Both the position numbers and the translations under genes were made by a program. From Alligator mississippiensis (taxonomy: Eukaryota; Chordata; Crocodylia; Alligatoridae), in contig NC_081829.1 of assembly GCF_030867095.1 (NCBI RefSeq), positions 67,229,181 through 67,293,180 of the forward strand: a DNA stretch of 64,000 nucleotides, in the 5' to 3' direction. Of this stretch, positions 47,161 through 58,149 are shown one piece after another. The number at the start of each line of letters is the position of its first letter. The first letter of the stretch is position 1. The notes beneath the pieces are model-generated. The model was not told where the DNA came from. It saw only the letters and a list, made by a program, of their open reading frames with translations, and ran no database searches.

Positions 47161-50100
47161 CATATTTACTGTTATTTTCAAGGAAAGATCTTTTTTCTTC
47201 ATTCTAAAAACAAAGGGGGCGTCTTAGTCAGGGATGGAAGGACAGGATATAAGGCATGCAAGAAAATATGATATTGCTGATATTTGGCTTGAAGACAGAA
47301 GGCACATTTCAATTTTTCAGCCTCAAGGCCTCGTGTCCTACTTTTCTTGGCCACCTGCAGCCACTACTGTACTCTGGCACAATTTTCCAGATTTAGAACT
47401 ATTAGCTCCTTGCTGGTAGGGAGTTTTCAGCTAAGATATATAATAAGCATTTATCTTATATAAAATTCCGCTGTAGTTTCAATGATATGTGGCATTCTTG
47501 ACTTGCTGAACTGCATTGCTTTGTAGCCCTGTATTTTCTTCACCAGTCTTTGGTTCTGTGGTGGACAAAGCAATTTCTATGCAAGGATCTCTGAATGTTC
47601 AGGCCCTCCCTCCCTATACCAAGAGGAGAGGTATTTTGTTTTGTTTTTTGTTTTTAGCACAGATCGTTTCACCTTGCTCTTTCAGGTATAGAAATAGCAT
47701 TGGTCCTGGTAATGCCACAAGGGTGGACTGGCCAGAAGTAATTATGATGCAGAACATCCCTCAATAAAACATGAGCCCATCCAAAAAAAAGCTAAAACAA
47801 ATACAACGATACTTGCAAGAAAACAAAGGGGGGCCCACCTGGACTGACATCTGAAGACTATTTCAGTACTGTCAGTATTTCAGTATTGTCAGTCATAGTG
47901 CTGACAAGGAATAAAAAGGAGCCTCGTTTCCATCATTCAGCACTGCTTCAAAGCTACATGAGGTGCAGAGATGGAGTGGCCTGATGAAGCCTCAATGGAA
48001 AGCCATAAGAAATGCAAGTTTTTCCAGCTCTAGTCCAGCTATTGCCCAGCTTAAATAAGAACCATAGAACTGTTGGAGTTCAATAAAAATCTCTGGAAGC
48101 CACACTGTAGAACACACTGTTTAACAGCTATTTTTCAAACAACCCGCTTTCAGAAATGAAATTGGTGTTGCATATCCAATTCGATGCACCTTAGAGGGGA
48201 CAGATATTCTGAAGGTACATCACGCCCCCCTACCAATAAAACAGGGTGCTTTCAGATGTCACAAGGTGATACTGCACTAGACCTAGCTCAAAGCAAATGC
48301 TAAGTGTTCAAATTGCCAAAGGGCTCTTGTGGGTTCTCTCAGTTTGCAAGATCAAACTATGAGTTTGGATAGTTAACTGTGTATCATTTTCCTCTCATCA
48401 TAAATAAGGCACAGTTGCAGAAGTAAGGAAATGCCCAAAACCCAGTTTGTTGCCATTTATCAGTCTGGGATTTTAAATAAATAGTTATTAATGATCATCT
48501 TTGCCTCTCCCACTTTACATCTTTAAGTAACTGACCAGAAAGAAAGAAACTGCTGTTTACACACATGGTATTACATATATAACACTGTTTGCAAACCAGA
48601 TGGAAAACCTCTAATCTATGTTCTGCTTTTTGATGTGGGACACAAGTAATGAGGAAGGAAATTGCAAGAAAGCAAAAGAAGGAAAGTTGACTGACGTCGG
48701 AAGTTACCAAAAAGCATTATTACATACTGTTCCATTTGTCTGGCTTTTGCCATGAAGGATGAGGAACTGCAGGAAAAAGCAGCAACTGTAAAACAGAATA
48801 GCAAAACGTCAGCACTACCAAGCCACAGGATTCACTCTCTCACACTCAGCAGTAGGCAATATGCTGAACTTTCAGTGAAAATGGGATTTACACAGGCCAT
48901 GGGAAACACCAGTTTCTACATCTTTCAGTTTTTAGAATATTCTTTTCTCTGTATTGTCTTCTTCCATTAAACTGCAAAAGGTCTGCAGTCACATCCTGAT
49001 TAACATCTCCCCTCTCTCATAGGTTCTTGTACCGGTAAGGATGATGAAATGCAAACAATAGTGCCAAATGCCACAAAGCACATGTAAAGTTGCAAAAGAT
49101 ACCTACTCTGAGGAACTCACTCTCTGAATGAAGTATGATGCAATATGGGAAGAAAACAGAGTGCAAAGTGGGGTAGTTGGGAAGCGAGGAGTCATAAAAT
49201 ATGATTGCGTTGGTCCCCTTCCATAGGCATGTGCACTCATGGCAAAGAGGTGGGATGTAGAGATTTTAACAGAATTATGCAATCCCAAAGAAGTATCAAT
49301 AATACCTTTATTCTGCTCCTGTTTTAGCTTTGCAAGGTCCTGTAATAACAAGCCTCAACATTGCCACAGACTGCACAGCCAACTAGCTTACCTGGGCCCC
49401 TCATCAAGGTAATTTAGAGGGAAATTCCTGTTTGTAGAAAAGGAGGAAGTATTTTTCTGGTGTCTGTTTGAATTGCAGAAAAGTTCAGAATAATAGACAT
49501 GGATGAATGGACAGAAGTTCAGTGAAGTGGGCAACAAATACATTTATCACCTGATTCTGCCATGGTAAGCTGGACATCATCTCCACACATGTGGAGGAAC
49601 ATTGTAAAGATTGAAAGCAATTATTCTGGGCTAAACATTATTTATAGCCTAATGACCAAGTACCTGAAACCACTCCTGCAGGAGTGGAGTACTCCACTAT
49701 GTTTTAGCATGAAAACTGGTAATGGATACTGAGTGACTCGCAGCATTTCCTGCAGCATCCAAGAGCTGGCTTGGCTCCATCTTGTTTAGTTTGGAGATCA
49801 GACAAGATTATACCAGAAAAAAAGACAAACCATAAATCTAATCAAAACATTAGCAGCTGGACATATGAGTGGAAAGCTTTCTTGAATTAACAGAGCAGCT
49901 TTGGATTACGTGATAACATGACGAAACACGTAAATAAATAAATCAGAGTTTGTGATTTAGATCCCACATTTGCCAGGGAAAAGAATCCTCTGTTTTTCCC
50001 TGCTGTTCATGTAAAGACATTTAAGCCTGTAATATTTAAGAAGATAATTGGCCTTTATTTCTGCTTGGAAATGTTTCATAATATTTTATTTTCAGGTCTC

Positions 50101-51218
50101 TTATAAGCTTCATTTAGCCTCCTTCCCCTCCCCAATTATTCTTTTGTGTAGTTAATGAAGTTCTAGCATCCCTAAAAAGCTGCAAAGGTCACAAGGGGAA
50201 AATAAAAATAAGTACTAGAATTGCATTATTTCATAGATTTGTTAAACAATGATCTTTCATTACTGAACCCCCTTCCTATCCCAGGAAACAACCAAGAAAT
50301 GTTGTAGATCCCCAAAATATTCTTCCCTCTGTTATACAACCTCAGATCATCTCTAATTTTACTAACCTTGTCATTCTTTGATATTCTGCCTCCCCAAAGC
50401 CTGTGCAATTTTTCTTCCTAGCATAATTGCAAATGCATTTTGGGATGGGGTCACATGTGTATAATGTCAGCCTCTGCCACTTAATCACACTTTCACCTGC
50501 TCCTGGATTGTTCAATTGTATTACAAAACCAGCCATTGTTAAATCATCAGGAGTAACACTAAAAGACCAATGTAGCACAGTTAAGTGAACAGAACTCCCT
50601 TTGAAGCATTAGGGATTTTTCCTGGAAGGTATACAGAAGCCTGAACCTAAATTTTCACATTTACTTTCTTATGGGAGCCTTTTATTTCTTGATTAGCCTG
50701 CTGATGTTTGATCTATAATTATTCTGCTAGCAGCCTTTTAGCTTCTTATTCTTTCATCAGTGTCCTCCTCCATGGGCTTGAATCCTTCCATGAAAGGAAT
50801 TTTACTTTCAATTTTGAGTAAATTTAATTCAAATTCCTAACCAGGCTTTTGCAAGTCAGTAATAATAAGTTAAAATTGGAAGTTGGAGGTTGGCAATTGC
50901 AGAATTTGCTAGTTAGACTGTTGCTGAGGGAGTGTATTTTGTTCTCATGCCATTATGTAGGTGAGATTTTTAAACTGAATTCTTCCTTTCCTTTATCAAA
51001 AGCAGAAAAAATTGTCAATTTATTACTCTCTGGAGAAAACAAACTAATAGTCCAGTTCTGGTACTCAGTAGATATATTTACTTCTATGCACCTTTATCTT
51101 TTAATAAGAGACACTGTCAACCAGTGAACTGATACAAGTGCCAAACTATGCACACATGCATTTTCACACTAAAGATGGAGGGCTAAATGGCTAAAGGATC
51201 ACTTTAATTACAACAGAG
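47161..51218. other. Intergenic DNA downstream of CH25H; nothing recognised
   Basis: AT-rich sequence. The longest frames are below 100 codons and match nothing known to me. It lies 3' of CH25H and may hold conserved non-coding elements, which cannot be judged from a single sequence. Confidence 0.5.
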
Positions 51219-51224
51219 TTTATT
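51219..51224 (-). terminator. Candidate distal poly(A) signal of CH25H
   Basis: Minus-strand AATAAA (plus TTTATT), 526 nt past the stop codon. Confidence 0.4.
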
Positions 51225-51327
51225 TCACTTTAAAAATAGACCATTAAAGAGGTACACAAAATAAATATTCAAATTATTGCACAGAAAAGCAAAACCAAAT
51301 TAGAGAATTAGTTCTATCAGACAGCAA

Positions 51328-51333
51328 TTTATT
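51328..51333 (-). terminator. Candidate proximal poly(A) signal of CH25H
   Basis: Minus-strand AATAAA, 417 nt past the stop codon, in AT-rich 3' sequence. A TAAAT (minus-strand ATTTA) AU-rich element lies near 51628. Which signal is used cannot be told from sequence. Confidence 0.45.
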
Positions 51334-51749
51334 TGAACAAGGTCAGTATGGATGAATATAAACTGGCAGATAAAATTTCATAGAAAAACTCTTGTGTGTA
51401 TAGTTTCTATTCATATCATGTATCATTCTATCACAGTTAGAAAATATTTCTCTGTGTATGTATTGAACATCATACAACAATATATAACATGCTTTATAAA
51501 AGCTGGGATATTCAAAGGAAATAAAGCAAAGTCTCTTTATACTTCCTTATGTTTGACTCAAATAGAAATAATATAGTTAAAAAATGCAATTTCAGACAGA
51601 CACACAGAGACATAAAATATTTGTTATAAATAACAGTTATGGCCCATATAGCTGATTTCAAACATTCATATTTTGATCAGTCTGAAAAATTAAACTCTTC
51701 TTTCAGTTTAGAAGTTGCACAAAGTGTGCTAGTTCATAGACAAGCTCCC

Positions 51750-52574
51750 TTACTTCGGATGTACATGAGCAAATGTTCCAAAGAGTTTATCCCAGTGGGT
51801 GAAGTATGGAGCATAGTTAGATCTGAATTTCAGGTGATGGAGATCATGATGTGGAGCTCCTCCATACAAGCCAAATGGTACCAGTCTGTGAGTTGACCAT
51901 GGAAAGTCATAACCTGAATGATCCTCCACTGACAATGCAATGTTAATGAGGAAGAAAATCATTTCTGTCAAAGGGTGGCACTTCAGCATCACTGGATTGA
52001 TGGCAGCAAAAAATCCAAGTGAAAGCAGTTCCCATACACTGGAGTACTGTGCAGTAAGAGCAAATGTAGAAACGTGTTTGTGATGAACCTTGTGAAACGT
52101 CTTGTAGAGCCAAGATACCTTGTGATGAAGCAAATGCCACAGGAAATACTGGAAGTCAAAGAGAAGCAGGCAAACTGTTACATCCAGCAGAAGTTTGGGC
52201 AGCTCAGGGGCCAACACGGGTAGATGCACTGGTCTCCAATACCAGTGTGCAACCGTCACTGGGAAAATCAAAACCATGTGGTGATAAACACTTCGAAGTA
52301 CACAAGGCACCATCATTTCAAGAGTTGGATAACTCTGAGGCTGGATTTTGTATCTTCTTAGGGTTGGTATTTTAGTGCTTAAAAAGTCCAGTGCAACGTA
52401 AGGAAGGCAGAAAGTCATGTAAGCTGTAAAGGAAAACAGTGCTGGAAAATAAGGTGACCTGACCAAAGGTTCCTTCTCCTTGACAATGTCCCAGAAGAAC
52501 TGCAGAGCCAACTTGTCAAACTCTCCATCCCTCCCACTGCTGAGCAGGACTCTCTTCTGCATGCTACAGTTCAT
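51750..52574 (-). CDS. CH25H: Cholesterol 25-hydroxylase
   Basis: Intact single-exon gene of 274 codons (human protein 272). It is a di-iron fatty-acid-hydroxylase-superfamily enzyme of the ER membrane that uses O2 to turn cholesterol into 25-hydroxycholesterol, which restrains SREBP processing and modulates immunity. Histidine clusters: H147-LL-HH (150/151), H161-KV-HH (164/165) with H167, H219 in EDHSGY, and HHDLHH at 242-247; the 242/243 pair coincides with the human numbering. Hydrophobic segments lie at ~43-65, 88-112, 125-147 and 184-220. The blocks SVWELLSLGFF, FPWSTHRLVPFG and YAPYFTHWDKLFGT are family hallmarks. The frame stays open 14 codons further upstream but begins with GTG after a stop; the first ATG is 52574-52572, with A at -3, and gives a family-length N-terminus (MNCSMQ). 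No intron or damage is seen. In mammals the neighbours are LIPA and FAS; neither is visible here. Confidence 0.97.
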   Translation of the reverse strand: MNCSMQKRVLLSSGRDGEFDKLALQFFWDIVKEKEPLVRSPYFPALFSFTAYMTFCLPYVALDFLSTKIPTLRRYKIQPQSYPTLEMMVPCVLRSVYHHMVLIFPVTVAHWYWRPVHLPVLAPELPKLLLDVTVCLLLFDFQYFLWHLLHHKVSWLYKTFHKVHHKHVSTFALTAQYSSVWELLSLGFFAAINPVMLKCHPLTEMIFFLINIALSVEDHSGYDFPWSTHRLVPFGLYGGAPHHDLHHLKFRSNYAPYFTHWDKLFGTFAHVHPK

Positions 52575-52612
52575 GCTGATTGCAGTCTGTAACTGTTGGA
52601 ACTGCACTGCAT
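52571..52612 (-). promoter_or_regulatory. Potential 13-codon upstream ORF
   Basis: An out-of-frame ATG at 52612-52610 opens a 13-codon frame whose TGA (52573-52571) overlaps the CH25H start codon as ATGA. It matters only if transcription starts upstream of 52612. If the TATA-like box at 52621-52627 sets the start near 52595, the leader excludes it. Confidence 0.4.
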
Positions 52613-52620
52613 TCACAGGG

Positions 52621-52627
52621 CTTTATG
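52621..52627 (-). promoter_or_regulatory. TATA-like box of CH25H
   Basis: Minus-strand CATAAAG, 47 nt upstream of the start codon. It predicts a start site near 52592-52597 and a very short 5' leader. Inferred from motif and spacing only. Confidence 0.45.
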
Positions 52628-52637
52628 CCTCTCAAAA

Positions 52638-52656
52638 CCCCGCCCCTTTCACTTCC
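52638..52656 (-). promoter_or_regulatory. IRF/ETS composite site and GC box upstream of CH25H
   Basis: On the minus strand GGAAGTGAAA (52656-52647) is a perfect match to the ETS-IRF composite form GGAANNGAAA and contains the IRF core AANNGAAA, much like IRF sites of interferon-response promoters. It abuts a GC box GGGGCGGGG (52646-52638). The TATA-like box lies 11 bp further downstream. CH25H is interferon- and macrophage-induced in mammals, so the arrangement fits. Function is inferred from motif and position. Confidence 0.6.
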
Positions 52657-52659
52657 TAA

Positions 52660-53840
52660 CAGACAAAAAAAGAAAATATCCTTTCTGTCCGGAAACAACA
52701 GGATACACTAGTCTCAGAGTAGAGTTCTCTCATTAGTGCAAGTAGATTTAACCACTAAAATATCTACCTTAAGAAGATACAAAATCCAGCCTCAGTTATC
52801 CAACTCGGAGAAGCATTCTTTTACTTCTTAGTGCTTGCTATATATCTGTTAGAAAGCAGAGAAAAGAGACTGTAGTGCTTTCTGTGATGTGTCTCTTATG
52901 TACCTTAACAACTGTTGCCCTTTTTACTTATTTTAAAATCCTATCACTCACACTGCTTTTGCTACCCCATCCAGAAAATAGATACATATCAATCATGCTA
53001 CCCATATGGAGTATTTGCCTATGATTCTTACCAGAGATTTACCAAAATCTGTCCATCCTCCCCCCATCTCCCTCACCTTCCTTCCCCCCACAATCTGACC
53101 TCCTCTCCTAGGCCCTGTAGGCTATTCAAAGATTGGAAATCTAAACCAAGGTCCAAGTTTGCAAACAGTTCCTAATCTCTACAAAGGACCCAACCAAAAC
53201 CCTAAATCAGGACAGCTTGGAGCTCTCAATCCAAAATGAGTGGCTTTATCTCATATCTGCCTGGTTCATAGCAAAATCAGCTCATGATCCTGCACTGACC
53301 AAAATGTCAAAGCTCCCATCAATCTTAGATTTTTTTTCTTTCTTTTTTCTTTTAACAAACAGAACTGCTTTGTAAAAAGAATGAAATGTCTAAATCCCTA
53401 GATGCATCATCAGAATCAAACAGATACAACTTTACAGTGATAAGCATTGTACAAACCTATTTTATAATGTAAAAGTTTCTAGTAGTTTTATCAAAGGCAT
53501 TAAAGCACTTGTGTAAACACATAATCTTGTAGTTACATCTATCAGTATTTTGCCCTGAAAAGGATCTAGGCCTCATCTGGTTGCTGTATGCGTCCAAATT
53601 AATGGTTGACTGGATTGGCTCCCTTCTTTTCAACTTTTGCTAAAGCAATTTTATGGCTAAAGAATGGGAAGATGGGGAGGAAGTACTTTGCCCTTTCAAA
53701 CTACTCTTTATATAATCACAAAGTAACTCGTTTTTTTGCTTTTTGGTCTTTGTTGAAGATGGAAAGCACAGCTTGTCAAGAATATCCTAAGAACTCCTCC
53801 TATGGAGAGAATTCACTCTGACATTACAACTGGACTCAGG
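52660..53840. other. CH25H upstream flank; no gene recognised
   Basis: Contains pyrimidine-rich tracts (about 53040-53110 and 53325-53355). No exon or repeat terminus could be supported. I looked for LIPA terminal-exon coding blocks on the minus strand and did not see them. Confidence 0.45.
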
Positions 53841-54053
53841 GGCCGCGTCTACATGAGATGCTGACTGTGCAGTAGCCCAAGGCTAATGTGCAGTAGTGTC
53901 ATGTGGCAGCAGCCATGACATGACACTACTGGCGCAGTAGTCTCAGGCTACTACTTAGTCCACATCACAAAAAAAGCTGTTAGTGCTACTGCGCTAGAAC
54001 TTGGGTTACTGCACAGTCATTTAGTGCTTGTTTATACTCATGTAGACATGGTC
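53841..54053. mobile_element. MITE-like element related to 6311-6563
   Basis: The left terminus GGCCGCGTCTACATGAG and right terminus (reverse complement GACCATGTCTACATGAG) are imperfect inverted repeats. The interior has the same GTTACTGCACAGTCATTTAG and CTGTGCAGTAG motifs as the element at 6311. No coding capacity. Confidence 0.7.
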
Positions 54054-57000
54054 AAGTTTCTTTATTTTAATTCCCTTTGAACCTACTAGGGAAAAGCAAA
54101 GGAGGTATGATGGTTTCTATTCTCTGCTTAAGTTTCTATTTGTCAAAATAAAAAAGTGAACTATAGTTTATCTTCTCCCAGGGCTTCTTCCCTGAATTAT
54201 TTCCACCCTTCTAAAGGGCTATTCTGAGCACAAGAACTACTCTGTTCTATCATCCTTCCCCAGACTCAGCACTACCTCACTCCATAACTAGGAACAATGA
54301 AATCAGTGGCAACACTCAGGTAGCCTGACACAACTCATGAGAGACAGTGGCTGAATCTGCCCTTCCAAGAATTGCCCCATCCAATTCACATGAGAGAGAT
54401 AATGGCACAAACACAACTATGCTATGCTAATGGACACCAGCCAAAGATCTGAATCTAAATATTTAAATTTTAGTCCTTTAAACTTAATATTTTAGCTTGA
54501 CCTCTCTTTCACAGAAGGGCCAAAGGAGGCAAATTTGTGAGTCTATTGATATTTGGGGACAGAAAATTCTATGAAGTCAGGGTTTGTTGGTTTAATGAAT
54601 TCCAGTTAGCAATTAAGTCTGCCAGATGTATAATCGCCCCTCTATTTTATTACATTACAGTGATTTTTCCTGTAATATACATAAAATCCTCCCATGCCTC
54701 TATATCAAACAAATAGTGTTCAAATGCTCAAAATAAACTGTTTCAAGTATCTCTGTCTGAATCCTTGGGATACATTGATGCCAGTTCTGTTCAATGCCCA
54801 TCAACCAAGTTGTAAGTACCAAACATCTGGCCAATCAAATATCAAGTTTACTGTGGAAAAGCATGTTTAAGCTTCCTGAAAAAAAAAATTACAGTGGTAC
54901 GGGTGTTGCAGTCCTTCTCCTCACCTGTCCTGCACAAGAGTCCACAACAAGTCAAGGATTTAACAGGCAGCAGTTAATAGGTGAAAGCAGTAGTGGTGCA
55001 TGAGGTAGAGCAGGAAGAGAGCAGGCATTGCTCCATTTACTACAGGAGATTGGGAGGATGAAACACTGGATCAAGTAGCATATCTGGGAATGAGTGGGCA
55101 AATGGAGCAAGTAGAATGAAGATACTCTCCCCCTGTCTTCCCTTGAACCTTTGCAGTGGCTTGGGAAGCCCTGTGTTGCCTCTGCCTGGCCACAGGAGCT
55201 GAGCAGCGCAGCGCCACATCAGTATGTCTGGGGGGGCGTGGTCTGGGGCAGAGGTTAAGCAGAATGGTGCTTCTCTTTCTCCCTGTGCCATATACTGTGG
55301 TCAACATACCCTTGTTGCCTTCCTTGAATCCATGACCCCCCACCCCCTGCCCTGGGCACTCAATGAGTTCCCTCTGGTACTGGAATTAATGCTGTTCATG
55401 GCCCCTTGCTTTTACTAGATGTGATTGCATTCAGGCACAACAATGGCTCATGATCCTAAGTGTGCTTCCTCACGTATTGGAGGTAACAAGACTCCTAGGC
55501 CTCAGAAAATTATTGATCTCCATTTTGCATAGGTTTCCAAACAGTCAGCACGTGGTACCCTAAGCAAGGGGACCTCTAGTTGGATTTTCATATCAATGCA
55601 ATATACATTGACAAACATTCCTTTTATTTAAATAATGGAGTTTTGTTTGCATGTCCTTTTGTATTGAACTCAACATTATAAATCCAGTGTTTTCCACTTA
55701 GCTTGTAGTGCTGCCAAAATTCCCATGTCTCAGCAGTTTCAAATGGGTTGTCTGCAAAAATCAGGAATCTTGTTACAGAATTGAGATTGAACAGATGATG
55801 GAATGAGGCTGTGCAGATGGATCCTGATTAGAATCTGCAAGGGCACAACTCCAGGGTTTGCCTTTTAGACCTGGGTTACAGGTCTGAACTGGGAACAGTG
55901 GAGGTCATGATGTGTAGCCTTCTACACAAATCAAAGAGATCAGGATTACTGAAGAAACTCATCTGCTGACAAGCCCTGTCCAAATACCATCAAGAGCAAA
56001 ATATTAACATTGAGAAACCTGCAGTGTCTTATTCTCCTAGGAGCAAAAGGCTGTGCTTGCCCACATTTTGTTGCCCAGCATGGTTGTTCACATTTTGTTT
56101 TGTACTTCTGTTTTATTCCTAAGGCAGAAGGGGGTAGGTCAGAGAGCAGGTCCCAACACATCCTAGGCTTCTTACCTGAAAAGGTCATTTGCAGGGCAGG
56201 ACAGGCAAACTCCTTAGGATGGCAGGTGGAGAGGAAAGCCATGCAGGACTCACCTGAGCAACAGATTCCAGCGAAGGAAGAGAAGGTGTTACTCCTACCT
56301 CTGACTTAAAGACAAATTGGTGAGCTTGCTGGGAAAGTAGAAGGGACCTGGGGTCCTTTAAGCAGACTCACCTTCCTCTAAGATGCTTCGTGAAACAGTG
56401 TGACCTCTGCACTCTACAGCTCTTGCTACTGGCACCATTTTAGACAAAGCCTTCTCAGTTCCCTAGATGAAGGTGCCTTCTGCAGTCCTATTTGTTAATA
56501 AATAGCACCCCCATGTGACAGAAAGCAGTCACAACTTTCAACTTTACAATGAAGAAGTGGCTCTAAGAGAGAATTCCATTTGGGAAACTTATTATATCAG
56601 TAAAACTAGCAGCAGACAGTTTTCTCATCCTTGGATGCCTCCTAAAATTTCAAAAGATGTTCTGTTTTGCAGGGGGACAAAACAAGGATCTTTCAAAAAA
56701 AAAAAAAGTTTTGTGGTTCTGCTTTGTTTTTTTTAATCAGTGGGGGCTACATAATAGCCAAAGGCATGCTGGTGCTAGGGAAGACTAGTCCCTAGTCCAA
56801 ATCAGGTAAAGCAGGGAATTGATTGAATCATGTCCCACATGCCAGACTAGTGGCTTAAACCCTGCATTTCAGGCTGTGGTGGAGGACCAGAAACTACTCC
56901 AGAGGCAAGATGCTATTCCTGTCAAAACTGGAACTCATGTTTCCATAAAAAATTACTTTTTATGAACTACCCTTTTCCTGTGAAGAAGGTTCTTTGAAAT

Positions 57001-57077
57001 TTTCCAGTAGCAGTTCAATATAGCATAGAAATAAAACCTTAAAAGTTTGCTTATCCAAATTTCTCTATCACCTCTCA
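54054..57077. other. Intergenic DNA, nothing recognised
   Basis: No exon, RNA gene or clear transposon ends. Small frames (for example 99 codons at 56010-56309) match nothing known to me. Confidence 0.45.
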
Positions 57078-57364
57078 CAGTGGTACTCAACCTATTTAGC
57101 CACAAGGCATCCCTTGTAAAATGCCAGCTCTTAGCCTTCATTTGTTTTTTGACCATGGAAAAATAAAAGAGCAATTTTGCTGTTGAAGAGAACTCAAAGA
57201 CCACAACAGGTCAGAATGTTTTTGATACTTTGGATTCTTATTTGCAATCTCTGGATTTAGCCTGGGAATCCCGCATAGGTGTTTGCATACCTAACAGTGC
57301 TAAAATTGTGCAGCCACCCCATGGCACCCAAAGGGCATTGCATCACCCTGGTTGAGAATCATTG
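57078..57364. mobile_element. hAT-like element family I, copy 2
   Basis: It starts CAGTGGTACTCAACC and ends GGTTGAGAATCATTG. It is collinear with the reversed right part of the element at 40289-43299 and shares the GACCACAACAGGTCAGAATG block. The 8-bp flanks ACCTCTCA and GCCTATAA agree at 5 of 8 positions, compatible with a decayed hAT duplication. Non-coding. Confidence 0.75.
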
Positions 57365-58149
57365 GCCTATAAGGTAAATTGCTTTCTGAAAGTTAAATTT
57401 AGCATTAACTTCTACTTAGAAAAAATTATTGGCTAACTTTTTATCACCACATAAGATTTACTTAAGCAACATTGCTGTTTTGCAAGGGCTAATGTAATTC
57501 TAACATTACAGAATTACTTATAGTTTGTGATGTGCTTGAAATGGGACAATGCCACGTCTTACCTGAACTCTTACATGCTTCTATACCTGTGGAGGAAGAA
57601 AAATCTGAATGTATGTCTCAGATTGCTCCATCAAAACCCCTAGCACGAGATTCTAATCAGGAACTTCCTTTCAGAAGCATAAAGCATTTTGTGTGCACGC
57701 AAACTATAGGTTCTAGGAGAGCAATCCTGGACTAGTACACATTTCAGATTTTAATATCCACCTTTAATGGATATTGATGGAGTTAGCTACATACCTCCAC
57801 TCTATTGGTTTCTAATAGCTCTTGATCATAGAATAATACAATAAAACCTAAATCAGCAGGAATAGTTGCAGATTACCTTTAACTCCTAAACTAGTGCCTT
57901 GTTATGTTGGTGCATGTTGCAGTCCCTAGAGCATCATACAAGTGTTATAGAGTCGCTAAATGTGTACAATCTGCATTGGTAAAGTTCAGAATTCAACTCA
58001 GTACATGCCACTGGAATGATTTCCCCTTCCTCCTTCCATTTGTAGTTCATCTTCTTGGCTTGCTTCATCCCATTCATGTACTCAAGCATATCTATCACTG
58101 CAGGACTTGTAAGTCTACAAGAACAGTGGGAAAGAGCACCTGAGGGGCT
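57365..58149. other. Intergenic DNA, nothing recognised
   Basis: AT-rich flank of the following CR1. No feature supported. Confidence 0.5.

Noticed and set aside
52575..52616. 14-codon N-terminal extension of CH25H
   Set aside because: The extended frame begins with GTG just after a stop. The first ATG at 52574 has good context and gives the family length.
52660..58149. LIPA exons expected upstream of CH25H by mammalian synteny
   Set aside because: No segment encoding the conserved lipase C-terminal blocks was visible on the minus strand by eye.
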